This document shows positions 1 through 8,524 of a stretch of DNA of 64,000 nucleotides, piece after piece (position 1 is the first letter of the stretch; each line of letters starts with the position of its first letter). The position numbers and the translations under genes are program-made. The stretch covers positions 230,344 to 294,343 of the forward strand of contig NZ_JACAQA010000005.1 in NCBI RefSeq assembly GCF_013385425.1, in the 5' to 3' direction. This DNA comes from Pseudomonas gingeri. GTDB lineage: Bacteria > Pseudomonadota > Gammaproteobacteria > Pseudomonadales > Pseudomonadaceae. Below the pieces are notes generated by a model that was not told where the DNA came from, made no database searches, and saw nothing but the letters and a program-made list of their open reading frames with translations.

Positions 1-2
1 AA

Positions 3-764
3 AAGATCGCGCAGATTGCCTTCTACGGTGGCAAGAGCCACCTGGTGCAGGACCCGACGCAGATCTATGCCGAGTCCGAGCGCCTGGCCCGGGAGAGCGG
101 CGGCCATTTCATGGATCAGTTCACCTACGCCGAACGGGCCACTGACTGGCGGGCGAACAACAATATCGCCGAGTCGATTTTCCAGCAGCTGCGTTTCGAG
201 CGGCATCCGGAGCCGAGCTGGCTGATTTCCAGCCCAGGTACCGGCGGCACCACGGCGACCCTGGGGCGTTATGTGCGTTATCGCCAGCATGGCACCCGGG
301 TGTTGTGCGCCGATGCCGAGCGTTCGGTGTTCTTTGACTTTTACCTGACGGGGGACGCCGGCCTGCGTCTGGACTGCGGTTCGCGGATCGAGGGGATCGG
401 GCGTCCACGGGTCGAGGCGTCGTTCCTGCCCAAGGTGATCGATGCCATGGTCAAGGTGCCGGATGCCTTGTCCCTGGCGGCCATGCATTACCTGGCGCAG
501 CGTTTGGGGCGGCGGGTCGGCGGTTCCAGCGGCACCAACCTGGTCGGTGCGCTGATGGCGGCACGGCAGATGGTCCAGGCGGGAGAGAGCGGGTCGATCG
601 TGGCGATCCTCTGTGACGGCGGCGAGCGTTACGCCACCACCTATTACGATCCGCAGTGGCTGAAGACCCAGGGGTATGAGCTGGATGGGCTGATCGCGGC
701 TGTGGCAGCCAGTGTCGAGCGCGGCGAGGCGCTGCCCGAAAGCGTGTTGCGGGCCGGGATCTGA
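3..764 (+). CDS. PLP-dependent cysteine synthase family protein (5' end missing)
   Basis: The reading frame is already open at the left edge, so this is the C-terminal 253 residues of a fold-type II PLP enzyme. The glycine-rich phosphate-binding loop SSPGTGGTTATLGRY and the late GGSSGTNLVGALMAA motif are those of the cysteine synthase/cystathionine beta-synthase family. The PLP lysine would lie upstream of the window. The protein extends about 40 residues past the second motif, so it is longer than CysK/CysM. Members of this family replace O-acetylserine or a related beta-substituent with sulfide or thiols; the exact substrate cannot be told from this fragment. The gene ends just before a REP-type inverted repeat. 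Confidence 0.85.
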   Translation, partial: KIAQIAFYGGKSHLVQDPTQIYAESERLARESGGHFMDQFTYAERATDWRANNNIAESIFQQLRFERHPEPSWLISSPGTGGTTATLGRYVRYRQHGTRVLCADAERSVFFDFYLTGDAGLRLDCGSRIEGIGRPRVEASFLPKVIDAMVKVPDALSLAAMHYLAQRLGRRVGGSSGTNLVGALMAARQMVQAGESGSIVAILCDGGERYATTYYDPQWLKTQGYELDGLIAAVAASVERGEALPESVLRAGI

Positions 765-767
765 ACT

Positions 768-856
768 TGTGGGAGCGGAGCTTGCCGGATCGCCGCACCG
801 CCGCGAAGCTTTTAGCGGCCACAAGGGCCCCTTCGCGAGCAAGCTCTGCTCCCACA
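768..856. repeat. REP-type inverted repeat
   Basis: Two outward arms, TGTGGGAGCGGAGCTTGCC and the near-complement GCAAGCTCTGCTCCCACA, flank about 50 bases. This is the typical Pseudomonas extragenic palindromic doublet (REPIN). Related copies occur at 39061, 44720, 52714 and 56082. It sits between the convergent 3' ends of the cysteine synthase-like gene and rhlG. Confidence 0.8.
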
Positions 857-897
857 GGTATGGGGTTCCACAAGTTAGTCTTCGGTATTTCCTGTGA

Positions 898-1668
898 TTA
901 CAGGCTGAAGCCGCCATCCAGAGGAATGATATTCCCGGTCATATAAGCCCCGGCCGTGCTCGCCAAACTGATCGCCAGCGCCGCCATCTCTTCCTCGCGC
1001 CCCCAGCGCTTCATGGGAATCAACGCCGTGTCCTCGACCAGCGCCTGCTCGTCGGCGCCGATATGCTGGGTCATCTTGCTCGGAAAGCGTCCCGGCGCGA
1101 TCACATTGACGTTGATGTGCTGGCTGACCAGCTCCCGCGCCAGAATCCGTGACAACTGATGTAGGGCGGCCTTGCTCGGGCCATAGGCATAGGCCTGTTC
1201 GCCGAACGAGGAGATCCCCGCCACCGAACCGATATTGATGATTCGCGCCGGGTTCGCCGCCGAACCGGCCTTGCGCAATAACGGCAGGAATTGCTGGATG
1301 CAGTTGAAGACCGAGGTCACGTTCAGTTGCATGACCTTTTCCCAGCCCTTCACCGGATAGCTTTCCAGCGGCGCACCCCAGGTGGTGCCGGCGTTGTTGA
1401 CGAGGATATCCAGTCGATCGATCCGCTCACCCAGGCGTGTTGCCAGCGCCAGCACGCCTTCCTCGGTCGCCAGGTTGGCGGCCAGGGCCTCACAGTGCCC
1501 GAGGGCGCCGAGTTCATCGGCGGTCTGCTGGCAGGCTTCGGCATCCCGGGCACAGACGTAGACGTGGGCACCGGCCTCGACAAAGGCCTTGGCGATCATC
1601 TTGCCGATGCCACGGGTACCGCCGGTGACCAGGGCGGTGCGGCCTTGCAGGGAGAAGTAAGGGTGCAT
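898..1668 (-). CDS. rhlG: SDR oxidoreductase RhlG-like
   Basis: A classical 256-residue short-chain dehydrogenase. Visible motifs are the cofactor loop TGGTRGIG (residues 15-22), NNAG (91-94), and the catalytic triad Ser148, Tyr162 and Lys166 (YGPSK). The start MHPYFSLQGRTALVTGG and the overall sequence closely resemble P. aeruginosa RhlG, an NADPH-dependent beta-ketoacyl reductase linked to rhamnolipid and polyhydroxyalkanoate precursor supply. Whether this strain makes rhamnolipids cannot be told here, so the physiological role is inferred. It is a single gene, convergent with the cysteine synthase-like gene. A palindromic GGTATCGATACC lies just upstream at about 1690-1701 and may be an operator. 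Confidence 0.85.
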   Translation of the reverse strand: MHPYFSLQGRTALVTGGTRGIGKMIAKAFVEAGAHVYVCARDAEACQQTADELGALGHCEALAANLATEEGVLALATRLGERIDRLDILVNNAGTTWGAPLESYPVKGWEKVMQLNVTSVFNCIQQFLPLLRKAGSAANPARIINIGSVAGISSFGEQAYAYGPSKAALHQLSRILARELVSQHINVNVIAPGRFPSKMTQHIGADEQALVEDTALIPMKRWGREEEMAALAISLASTAGAYMTGNIIPLDGGFSL

Positions 1669-1689
1669 GGCGAATCCTGAGTGCGAAAA

Positions 1690-1701
1690 GGTATCGATAC
1701 C
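1690..1701. promoter_or_regulatory. Palindromic GGTATCGATACC upstream of rhlG
   Basis: A perfect 12-bp palindrome about 20 bases upstream of the rhlG start codon. Its position fits a transcription factor operator. No regulator can be assigned, and a chance palindrome is possible. Confidence 0.35.
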
Positions 1702-1772
1702 CTAGCCGTCAGGAGTCAAAAGCGGAGCCACTATTGGGCGGCGCAATGATGCGCCATGCACGTCGAAGCGGA

Positions 1773-2234
1773 TCAGCCGCGAACGCGCAGCGTCAGCCCC
1801 TTGAGGAAGTTGCGCAGCAACTGGTCGCCGCAGGGACGGTAGTTGGTGTGGCCGAACTTGCGGAACAGCGCGCTCAGCTCGGGCTTGGACACCGGGAACT
1901 CGGCGGCCTTGAGAATGGCGTGCATGTCGTCTTCCTTCAGCTCGAAGGCGACCCGCAGTTTTTTCAGGATGATGTTGTTGGTCACCGGCAGCTCGACCGG
2001 CAGCGCCGGACGGCTTTCGTCCTTGCCGCGCTTGAAGATCACCAGGCCATCGAGAAAGTGCGCCATGACCTCGTCCGGGCAATGCACAAAGCCTTCTTCC
2101 TCATCCTTTTTCAGGTAGGTGATGACATCGGCCTTGGCCACTTCGAAGCCGGTCAGCTTGATGAGCTCGACGACCTTGTTGTCGCTGATGTCGAGCATGT
2201 AGCGCACGCTACGCAGTACGTCGTTGTGAATCAT
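1773..2234 (-). CDS. yehS: DUF1456 family protein YehS
   Basis: 153 residues made of two similar halves, each with a DxLRSVRYML-like or NNIILKKLRVAFEL-like helix and an EGFxxCPD or YRPCGDQLLRNFL-like segment. This is the duplicated DUF1456 layout of E. coli YehS. The family has no established biochemical function. The start was placed at the second in-frame ATG because AGG sits a normal distance before it and the E. coli protein begins at the equivalent residue; an ATG nine bases upstream is the alternative. It lies just downstream of the pseudouridine synthase-like gene on the same strand and may be co-transcribed. Confidence 0.85.
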   Translation of the reverse strand: MIHNDVLRSVRYMLDISDNKVVELIKLTGFEVAKADVITYLKKDEEEGFVHCPDEVMAHFLDGLVIFKRGKDESRPALPVELPVTNNIILKKLRVAFELKEDDMHAILKAAEFPVSKPELSALFRKFGHTNYRPCGDQLLRNFLKGLTLRVRG

Positions 2235-2288
2235 GTGAACCATCCTGAGAGGTAGACGCCGCGCATCTGCGCGACGTTGAAGCGGGGA

Positions 2289-2999
2289 TTAGAATTTTTC
2301 CTTGGTCGACAGGTAGCGCCATTGGCCCACGGGCACCTTGCCGATGGAGACGCCGCCGATACGGATCCGACGGATGGACACGACCTTGAGCCCGACCGCC
2401 TGGCAAAACAGCGCGATCACCCCGGGTTGCGGGTTTTTCATCGCGAAACGCAGGCGGTTCTCGTTCTGCCAGCTGGCTTTCACCGCGGGCAACTCGCGGC
2501 CCTTGTAGGTCAGGCCATGGCTCAGGCGGTTGAGACCGTGCTCGACGATATCGCCGCTGACTTCCACCACATATTCCTGCTCGATCTTGGCCGTGTCGGC
2601 GGTGAGCTTGCGGAGGATTTTCCAGTCCTGGGTGAACACCACCAGGCCGCTGGCGCCGGCTTGCAGGTCGGCACCCGCGGTCAGGCGCAGGAAGTGCCCC
2701 TTGAGCGGACGCTTGCCATAGCGGTGTTCCTCGGAGAGCGTCTCGGCGTGCAGCAGTTGCATGGCCGCCTCGGGGTCCAGGCCGACCGGTTGGTGCAGCA
2801 ACAGGGTCACCGGCTCCGGGGCGGTGGCCTTGGCTTCGGGGTCCAGTTCGACTTTCTGGGCTTGGACCTTGAACTGCGGCTCGTCGATGACTTCGCCATC
2901 GACCGTGACCCAGCCGCCTTCGATGAACAGTTCGGCCTCCCGACGGGAGCAGCCGACCAGCTCGATCAGGCGTTTGGAAAGGCGAGTGGGTTCAGACAT
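2289..2999 (-). CDS. RsuA/RluF-type rRNA pseudouridine synthase-like protein
   Basis: 236 residues. The N-terminal S4 RNA-binding domain (residues about 5-50: RLSKRLIELVGCSRREAELFIEGGWVTVDG) is followed by a RsuA/RluB/E/F-type synthase domain with QEYVVEV. These enzymes isomerise specific uridines in rRNA or tRNA using an aspartate in a GRLDxxSxGLL motif. Here the equivalent stretch reads AGADLQAGASGLVVFTQD: the spacing from the only Asp to the GL is two residues longer than normal, and Gln occupies the catalytic position. It may therefore be a divergent or non-catalytic member. RNA binding is likely; activity is uncertain. Confidence 0.75.
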   Translation of the reverse strand: MSEPTRLSKRLIELVGCSRREAELFIEGGWVTVDGEVIDEPQFKVQAQKVELDPEAKATAPEPVTLLLHQPVGLDPEAAMQLLHAETLSEEHRYGKRPLKGHFLRLTAGADLQAGASGLVVFTQDWKILRKLTADTAKIEQEYVVEVSGDIVEHGLNRLSHGLTYKGRELPAVKASWQNENRLRFAMKNPQPGVIALFCQAVGLKVVSIRRIRIGGVSIGKVPVGQWRYLSTKEKF

Positions 3000-3074
3000 G
3001 ACGGCGGCCGTAAAAAAGGGGGGCGGCTATTGTACCTGCCTGGCGCCGGTTAAGCCCGGCAACATTTGTCGCAC

Positions 3075-3524
3075 TCAGCGCTTGAGGCGCAGATGCAGCA
3101 AAGGATAGGGCTGGCCCATGCCATCCTTCTCCGAGCGACCGATCACCTCGAAGCCCTGCTTGAAGTAGAAACCGACGGCCTGGGCGTTCTGTTCGTTGAC
3201 GTCCAGTTCATCGGCATTCAGGTGTTCGATGGCGTAGCGCAGCAACAGCTTGCCCAAGCCCGTGCCGCGTGCGTGCGGGGCGATGAACAGCATTTCGACC
3301 TTGCCCGCCGCGACCCCGGCAAAACCGGTGATGCGCTGGCGCGAATCGCGGGTACAGACCAGCATGACCGCATCCAGGTAGTGGGTCAGCAGCATGTTCT
3401 TCAGCAGTTGGAGATAACTGTCCGGCAGGAAGTCATGGGTAGCGCGCACCGAGTCTTCCCAGAGCTGGGCCAGTTCCGGGTAGTCACCGGGCTTGGGGGT
3501 TTGGATCACCGGGAGCTGGGGCAT
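3075..3524 (-). CDS. yjaB: GNAT family N-acetyltransferase (YjaB-like)
   Basis: 149 residues with a single GNAT domain. The acetyl-CoA loop ARGTGLGKLLL lies mid-protein and VNEQNAQAVGFYFKQGFEV near the C-terminus. Together with SVRATHDFL near the N-terminus and GQPYPLLHL at the end, this pattern matches E. coli YjaB. The substrate of YjaB-type acetyltransferases is not established. The start at MPQLPVIQ was chosen because GGAAGGA lies eight bases upstream; an in-frame ATG 33 bases earlier lacks a site. It is isolated from rimO by a terminator. Confidence 0.8.
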   Translation of the reverse strand: MPQLPVIQTPKPGDYPELAQLWEDSVRATHDFLPDSYLQLLKNMLLTHYLDAVMLVCTRDSRQRITGFAGVAAGKVEMLFIAPHARGTGLGKLLLRYAIEHLNADELDVNEQNAQAVGFYFKQGFEVIGRSEKDGMGQPYPLLHLRLKR

Positions 3525-3573
3525 GTAGCAGATTCCTTCCATCGCGGTTGTACACACGCCAGACTATAGCCGT

Positions 3574-3612
3574 AAAAAAGCCCCGCATCTCGTTGAAAGA
3601 GCGGGGCTTTTC
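3574..3612. terminator. Rho-independent terminator after rimO
   Basis: AAAAGCCCCGC pairs with GCGGGGCTTTT around a 14-base loop. It lies just past the rimO stop codon and has runs of T on both strands. Confidence 0.9.
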
Positions 3613-3626
3613 AGATTATTTACAGC

Positions 3627-4964
<1,338 letters not shown>

Positions 4965-5266
4965 GTCTAACCTCGGTATTAGGGTGTCGAGCCACTTGGG
5001 ACAAGGGCGTCGCGTGGGCGCTGATGCGCCTCTGATCAAAAAGTGCGCAATTCTAGCGATGGCCGAGGCACTTGACCAGCTTTATGCAGGGAAATGCGAC
5101 GAGTGCTGCGCTATGCTTCGCCCGATGCGAGTTGCTGTCATTTTTTGTTTCAAATATCCGATGACTTATAAATCGTCGGCAACTGTAAGAAAAACAGCGC
5201 ATGCTGCGTGAAAAAGCAAATAGTGCTTCTTGAAAGAAGCCTTATTCCGGGGTGTAGGAGTAGTTG

Positions 5267-7168
5267 ATGGGTGGTCAGGCAGTGAGTGAGGGGCAGGTCG
5301 GGCACTCGACGGCAAAGCCGTTGGGTATGCTGGTAGCGGCGGTAGGGGTGGTGTACGGCGACATCGGCACCAGCCCGTTATATACCCTCAAGGAGGTGTT
5401 CACTGGTGGTTACGGGGTGCCGGTCGACCATGACGGTGTCTTCGGGATTCTGGCACTGATCTTCTGGTCGCTGGTCTGGGTGGTCTCGATCAAGTATGTG
5501 CTGTTTATCCTGCGGGCCGACAACCAGGGCGAGGGCGGGATCATGGCCCTGACCGCGTTGGCGCGGCGAGCATCGGCGTCATACCCGAAATTGCAGTCGA
5601 CGCTGGTGGTTCTCGGGTTGATCGGCGCGGCACTGTTCTATGGCGACAGCATGATCACGCCGGCGATCTCGGTGCTCTCGGCGGTCGAGGGTCTGGAAAT
5701 TGCCTTCGACGGGTTGGAGCATTGGGTGGTACCGCTGTCGCTGGTGGTGCTGGTGGCGTTGTTCTTGATCCAGAGGCATGGCACCGCGAGTATCGGCAAG
5801 CTGTTCGGGCCGGTGATGGTGGCGTGGTTCGTGGTACTGGGGGTCATGGGCGCCTATGGTATTTCCCTGCACCCTGAAGTACTGAGCGCGTTGAACCCGA
5901 TGTGGGGCGTGCACTTCTTTGTCATTCACCCGGGCATGGGTGTGACGATTCTGGGGGCGGTGGTGCTGGCGTTGACCGGTGCCGAAGCCTTGTATGCCGA
6001 TATGGGCCACTTCGGTCGCAAGCCAATCGCTCGCGCCTGGTTCGCCCTGGTGCTGCCGGCGCTGGTCCTGAACTACTTCGGCCAGGGCGCCTTGCTGCTG
6101 GGAAGCCCGGACGCGGCGCGCAACCCCTTCTATCTGCTGGCGCCGGCCTGGGCCTTGGTGCCGCTGGTGGTGCTGTCGACCCTGGCGACGGTGATCGCTT
6201 CCCAGGCGGTGATCTCCGGGGCGTTCTCCCTGACCCGCCAGGCGATCCAGTTGGGCTACATCCCGCGCATGCATATCCAGCACACTTCGAGTGCCGAGCA
6301 GGGGCAGATCTACATCGGTGCGGTGAACTGGACCCTGATGATCGGCGTGATCCTGCTGGTGATCGGGTTTGGCTCCTCCAACGCCCTGGCCTCGGCTTAT
6401 GGCGTGGCGGTGACCGGGACCATGCTGATCACCAGTATCCTGGTGGCGGCGGTGATGCTGTTGCTGTGGAAATGGTCGCCGATCCTGACCGTGCCGATCC
6501 TGGTGGGCTTCCTGCTGGTGGACGGGCTGTTCTTCGCCGCCAACGTGCCCAAGATCGTCCAGGGCGGTGCCTTCCCGGTATTGGCGGGGATCGTGCTGTT
6601 TATCCTCATGACCACCTGGAAACGCGGCAAGGAGCTGCTGATGGACCGCCTCGACGAAGGGGGCCTGCCGTTGCCGATCTTTATTGGCAGTATTCGCGTG
6701 CAGCCGCCTCATCGGGTGCAGGGTACGGCGGTGTTCCTGACCGCACGGCCGGATGCGGTGCCCCATGCGTTGTTGCACAACTTGCTGCATAACCAGGTGC
6801 TGCATGAGCAGGTGGTGTTGCTGACGGTGGTGTACGAGGACATTCCGCGGGTGCCGACGCAGCGACGGTTCGAGGTCGATGCCTATGGCGAGGGGTTCTT
6901 CCGGGTCATCCTGCACTTCGGTTTTATCGATGAGCCGGATGTACCTGAGGCGCTGAAGCTGTGTCATCTGGACGAGCTGGATTTCAGTCCGATGCGCACC
7001 ACCTACTTCCTCAGCCGTGAGACGGTGATCGCTTCGAAGATCGTCGGGATGGCGCGCTGGAGGGAGAGTCTGTTTGCCTTCATGCTGAAGAATGCCAACG
7101 GTAACCTGCGTTTCTTCAAGTTGCCGGTGAACCGGGTGATCGAACTGGGGACCCAGGTCGAGATCTGA
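5267..7168 (+). CDS. kup: Low-affinity potassium transporter Kup
   Basis: 633 residues of the KUP/HAK/KT family. The signature [19 protein letters not shown] lies at the first membrane helix. About twelve hydrophobic helices follow up to residue about 450, then a hydrophilic cytoplasmic tail of about 180 residues. The protein imports K+ with protons across the inner membrane. The ATG start was chosen because TAGGAG lies six bases upstream; a TTG one codon earlier is also in frame. It is monocistronic, with about 300 bases of upstream non-coding DNA shared with rimO and a terminator downstream. Confidence 0.95.
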   Translation: MGGQAVSEGQVGHSTAKPLGMLVAAVGVVYGDIGTSPLYTLKEVFTGGYGVPVDHDGVFGILALIFWSLVWVVSIKYVLFILRADNQGEGGIMALTALARRASASYPKLQSTLVVLGLIGAALFYGDSMITPAISVLSAVEGLEIAFDGLEHWVVPLSLVVLVALFLIQRHGTASIGKLFGPVMVAWFVVLGVMGAYGISLHPEVLSALNPMWGVHFFVIHPGMGVTILGAVVLALTGAEALYADMGHFGRKPIARAWFALVLPALVLNYFGQGALLLGSPDAARNPFYLLAPAWALVPLVVLSTLATVIASQAVISGAFSLTRQAIQLGYIPRMHIQHTSSAEQGQIYIGAVNWTLMIGVILLVIGFGSSNALASAYGVAVTGTMLITSILVAAVMLLLWKWSPILTVPILVGFLLVDGLFFAANVPKIVQGGAFPVLAGIVLFILMTTWKRGKELLMDRLDEGGLPLPIFIGSIRVQPPHRVQGTAVFLTARPDAVPHALLHNLLHNQVLHEQVVLLTVVYEDIPRVPTQRRFEVDAYGEGFFRVILHFGFIDEPDVPEALKLCHLDELDFSPMRTTYFLSRETVIASKIVGMARWRESLFAFMLKNANGNLRFFKLPVNRVIELGTQVEI

Positions 7169-7181
7169 TTCCACGGGTATG

Positions 7182-7219
7182 AAAAAGCCCCCGTTGCCTT
7201 GCGGCAGCGGGGGCTTTTT
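7182..7219. terminator. Bidirectional terminator between kup and the virJ-like gene
   Basis: AAAAAGCCCCCG pairs with CGGGGGCTTTTT, with an inner TTGCC/GGCAG extension. It lies between two convergent genes and serves both strands. Confidence 0.93.
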
Positions 7220-7243
7220 CTTTGGGCGCCTACAGGGCTCGCA

Positions 7244-8524
7244 TCATTCGCTTTTGACCTGACGCTTCTGGATAGCATCCACCAACCGCTTGGCCAGCGC
7301 CGGGTAGTTCTCGTCGAAGTGATGACCCCCTGGCAGCTTGACGGCCTCTCCCACCGCGGTGGTGGTGGTGCAGCCACTTTCCTTCACTTCGTCCTGGCCA
7401 TAGATACACAGCACCTTGGCTGCCGGCAGCTTGGCCATGTCCGGGCCAGTATCGAGTTCCATGCCGGCCTTGCCCAACCAGCCGTCAACGTGGATCTCGA
7501 AACTGCCGCTGCGGGCGAACGCCAGCAGGATGATCGCGTCGACCCGCTGCTGCTCGTTTTCCGGCAGGCGGTTATAGATCGCCGGCAGTACGTCGGCACC
7601 AAAGGAGTAGCCGGCCAGGACGAAACGCTTGGCACCCCATTTCTGCCGGTAGTGCTGCATCAGTTCGGTCAGGTCGGCGGCCGTCTGTTCCGGGCTCTTG
7701 TGCTGCCAGTAGTAGCGCAGGGTATCGATGCCCACCACCGGGTAGCCCATCTTCGACATATAACCCGCCGCGTCGCGGTCCAGGTCGCGCCAGCCGCCGT
7801 CGCCGGAGAGGAACAGGGTCACGGTGTCGCTGGTCTTGTCCGCCGGGACTTCCACCACCGGAATGGCCAGGCCGCCGTTGTCCGTACCCACCAGCATCTT
7901 GCGCAGTTCGTTGTTCAACACCTGGGGCAGCTTGATGTCGTAGTCGCTGATGCTGGTTTCGGCATTCGCCTGGTCGCGCACGAACGCCGCGCTCGGATCA
8001 TCCGGGCCGTCGTTCCAGGCCACCAGCCAGTGGCCGTGGGCCGCGGTCTTCGGTACCGGGGTCGTGCAATCCGGTTGATCGAGGACGAAGCCCACCGAGA
8101 TCGCCTGGGCCTTGTCGCTGGTCTGGGACGCCAGCCAGTTCCAGGCCAGGGACGCGCCCGGACCGATACCGCTGACCAGGGTCGCCGGGCCTTTCAGTTG
8201 CTGCAAGGCACTGTCCAGGACCTTCTGCTGCAGTGTGCAGTTGTCCTTGGGCAGGATCACCTGGACGATCAGCGCCGCGCCACTGCGACTCAGTGCGGAC
8301 AACTGCGTGTCGCTCAGGGCGTCTTCGGCGAGGGTCGCCACGACTACCTGGGCCTTGGGTGTCGTGCCAGGGGTCAGGCGGGTCAGGGTCGAACCGTCGG
8401 CCTGGCTCAAGTGTTCGAGAGTAGGTTCCGGTGGAGGGCGGTTCCAGAACCAGTAGCCGCCTCCCGCAAGCGCGGCCAGGAGCAGCACGATTACCAGTAA
8501 CAACCGCCAGGAGCGTTGAATCAT
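7244..8524 (-). CDS. AcvB/VirJ family periplasmic protein
   Basis: 426 residues. An N-terminal hydrophobic segment (residues about 6-27) acts as signal anchor, followed by two alpha/beta-hydrolase-like modules. The second carries FLSGDGGWRDLD and GYSFGAD, the serine-hydrolase elbow typical of AcvB/VirJ. In Agrobacterium AcvB hydrolyses lysyl-phosphatidylglycerol made by its MprF-like partner LpiA; the same order here supports a role in turnover of aminoacyl-phosphatidylglycerol. Its ATG overlaps the mprF stop codon by one base (TGATG), so the two are translationally coupled. Substrate identity is inferred from the pairing. Confidence 0.88.
   Translation of the reverse strand: MIQRSWRLLLVIVLLLAALAGGGYWFWNRPPPEPTLEHLSQADGSTLTRLTPGTTPKAQVVVATLAEDALSDTQLSALSRSGAALIVQVILPKDNCTLQQKVLDSALQQLKGPATLVSGIGPGASLAWNWLASQTSDKAQAISVGFVLDQPDCTTPVPKTAAHGHWLVAWNDGPDDPSAAFVRDQANAETSISDYDIKLPQVLNNELRKMLVGTDNGGLAIPVVEVPADKTSDTVTLFLSGDGGWRDLDRDAAGYMSKMGYPVVGIDTLRYYWQHKSPEQTAADLTELMQHYRQKWGAKRFVLAGYSFGADVLPAIYNRLPENEQQRVDAIILLAFARSGSFEIHVDGWLGKAGMELDTGPDMAKLPAAKVLCIYGQDEVKESGCTTTTAVGEAVKLPGGHHFDENYPALAKRLVDAIQKRQVKSE

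Noticed and set aside
5579..7174. Long open frame on the minus strand opposite kup (531 codons)
   Set aside because: It is antisense to a clear KUP transporter, rich in His, Gln and Arg as expected from a high-GC shadow frame, and has no domain or ribosome site.
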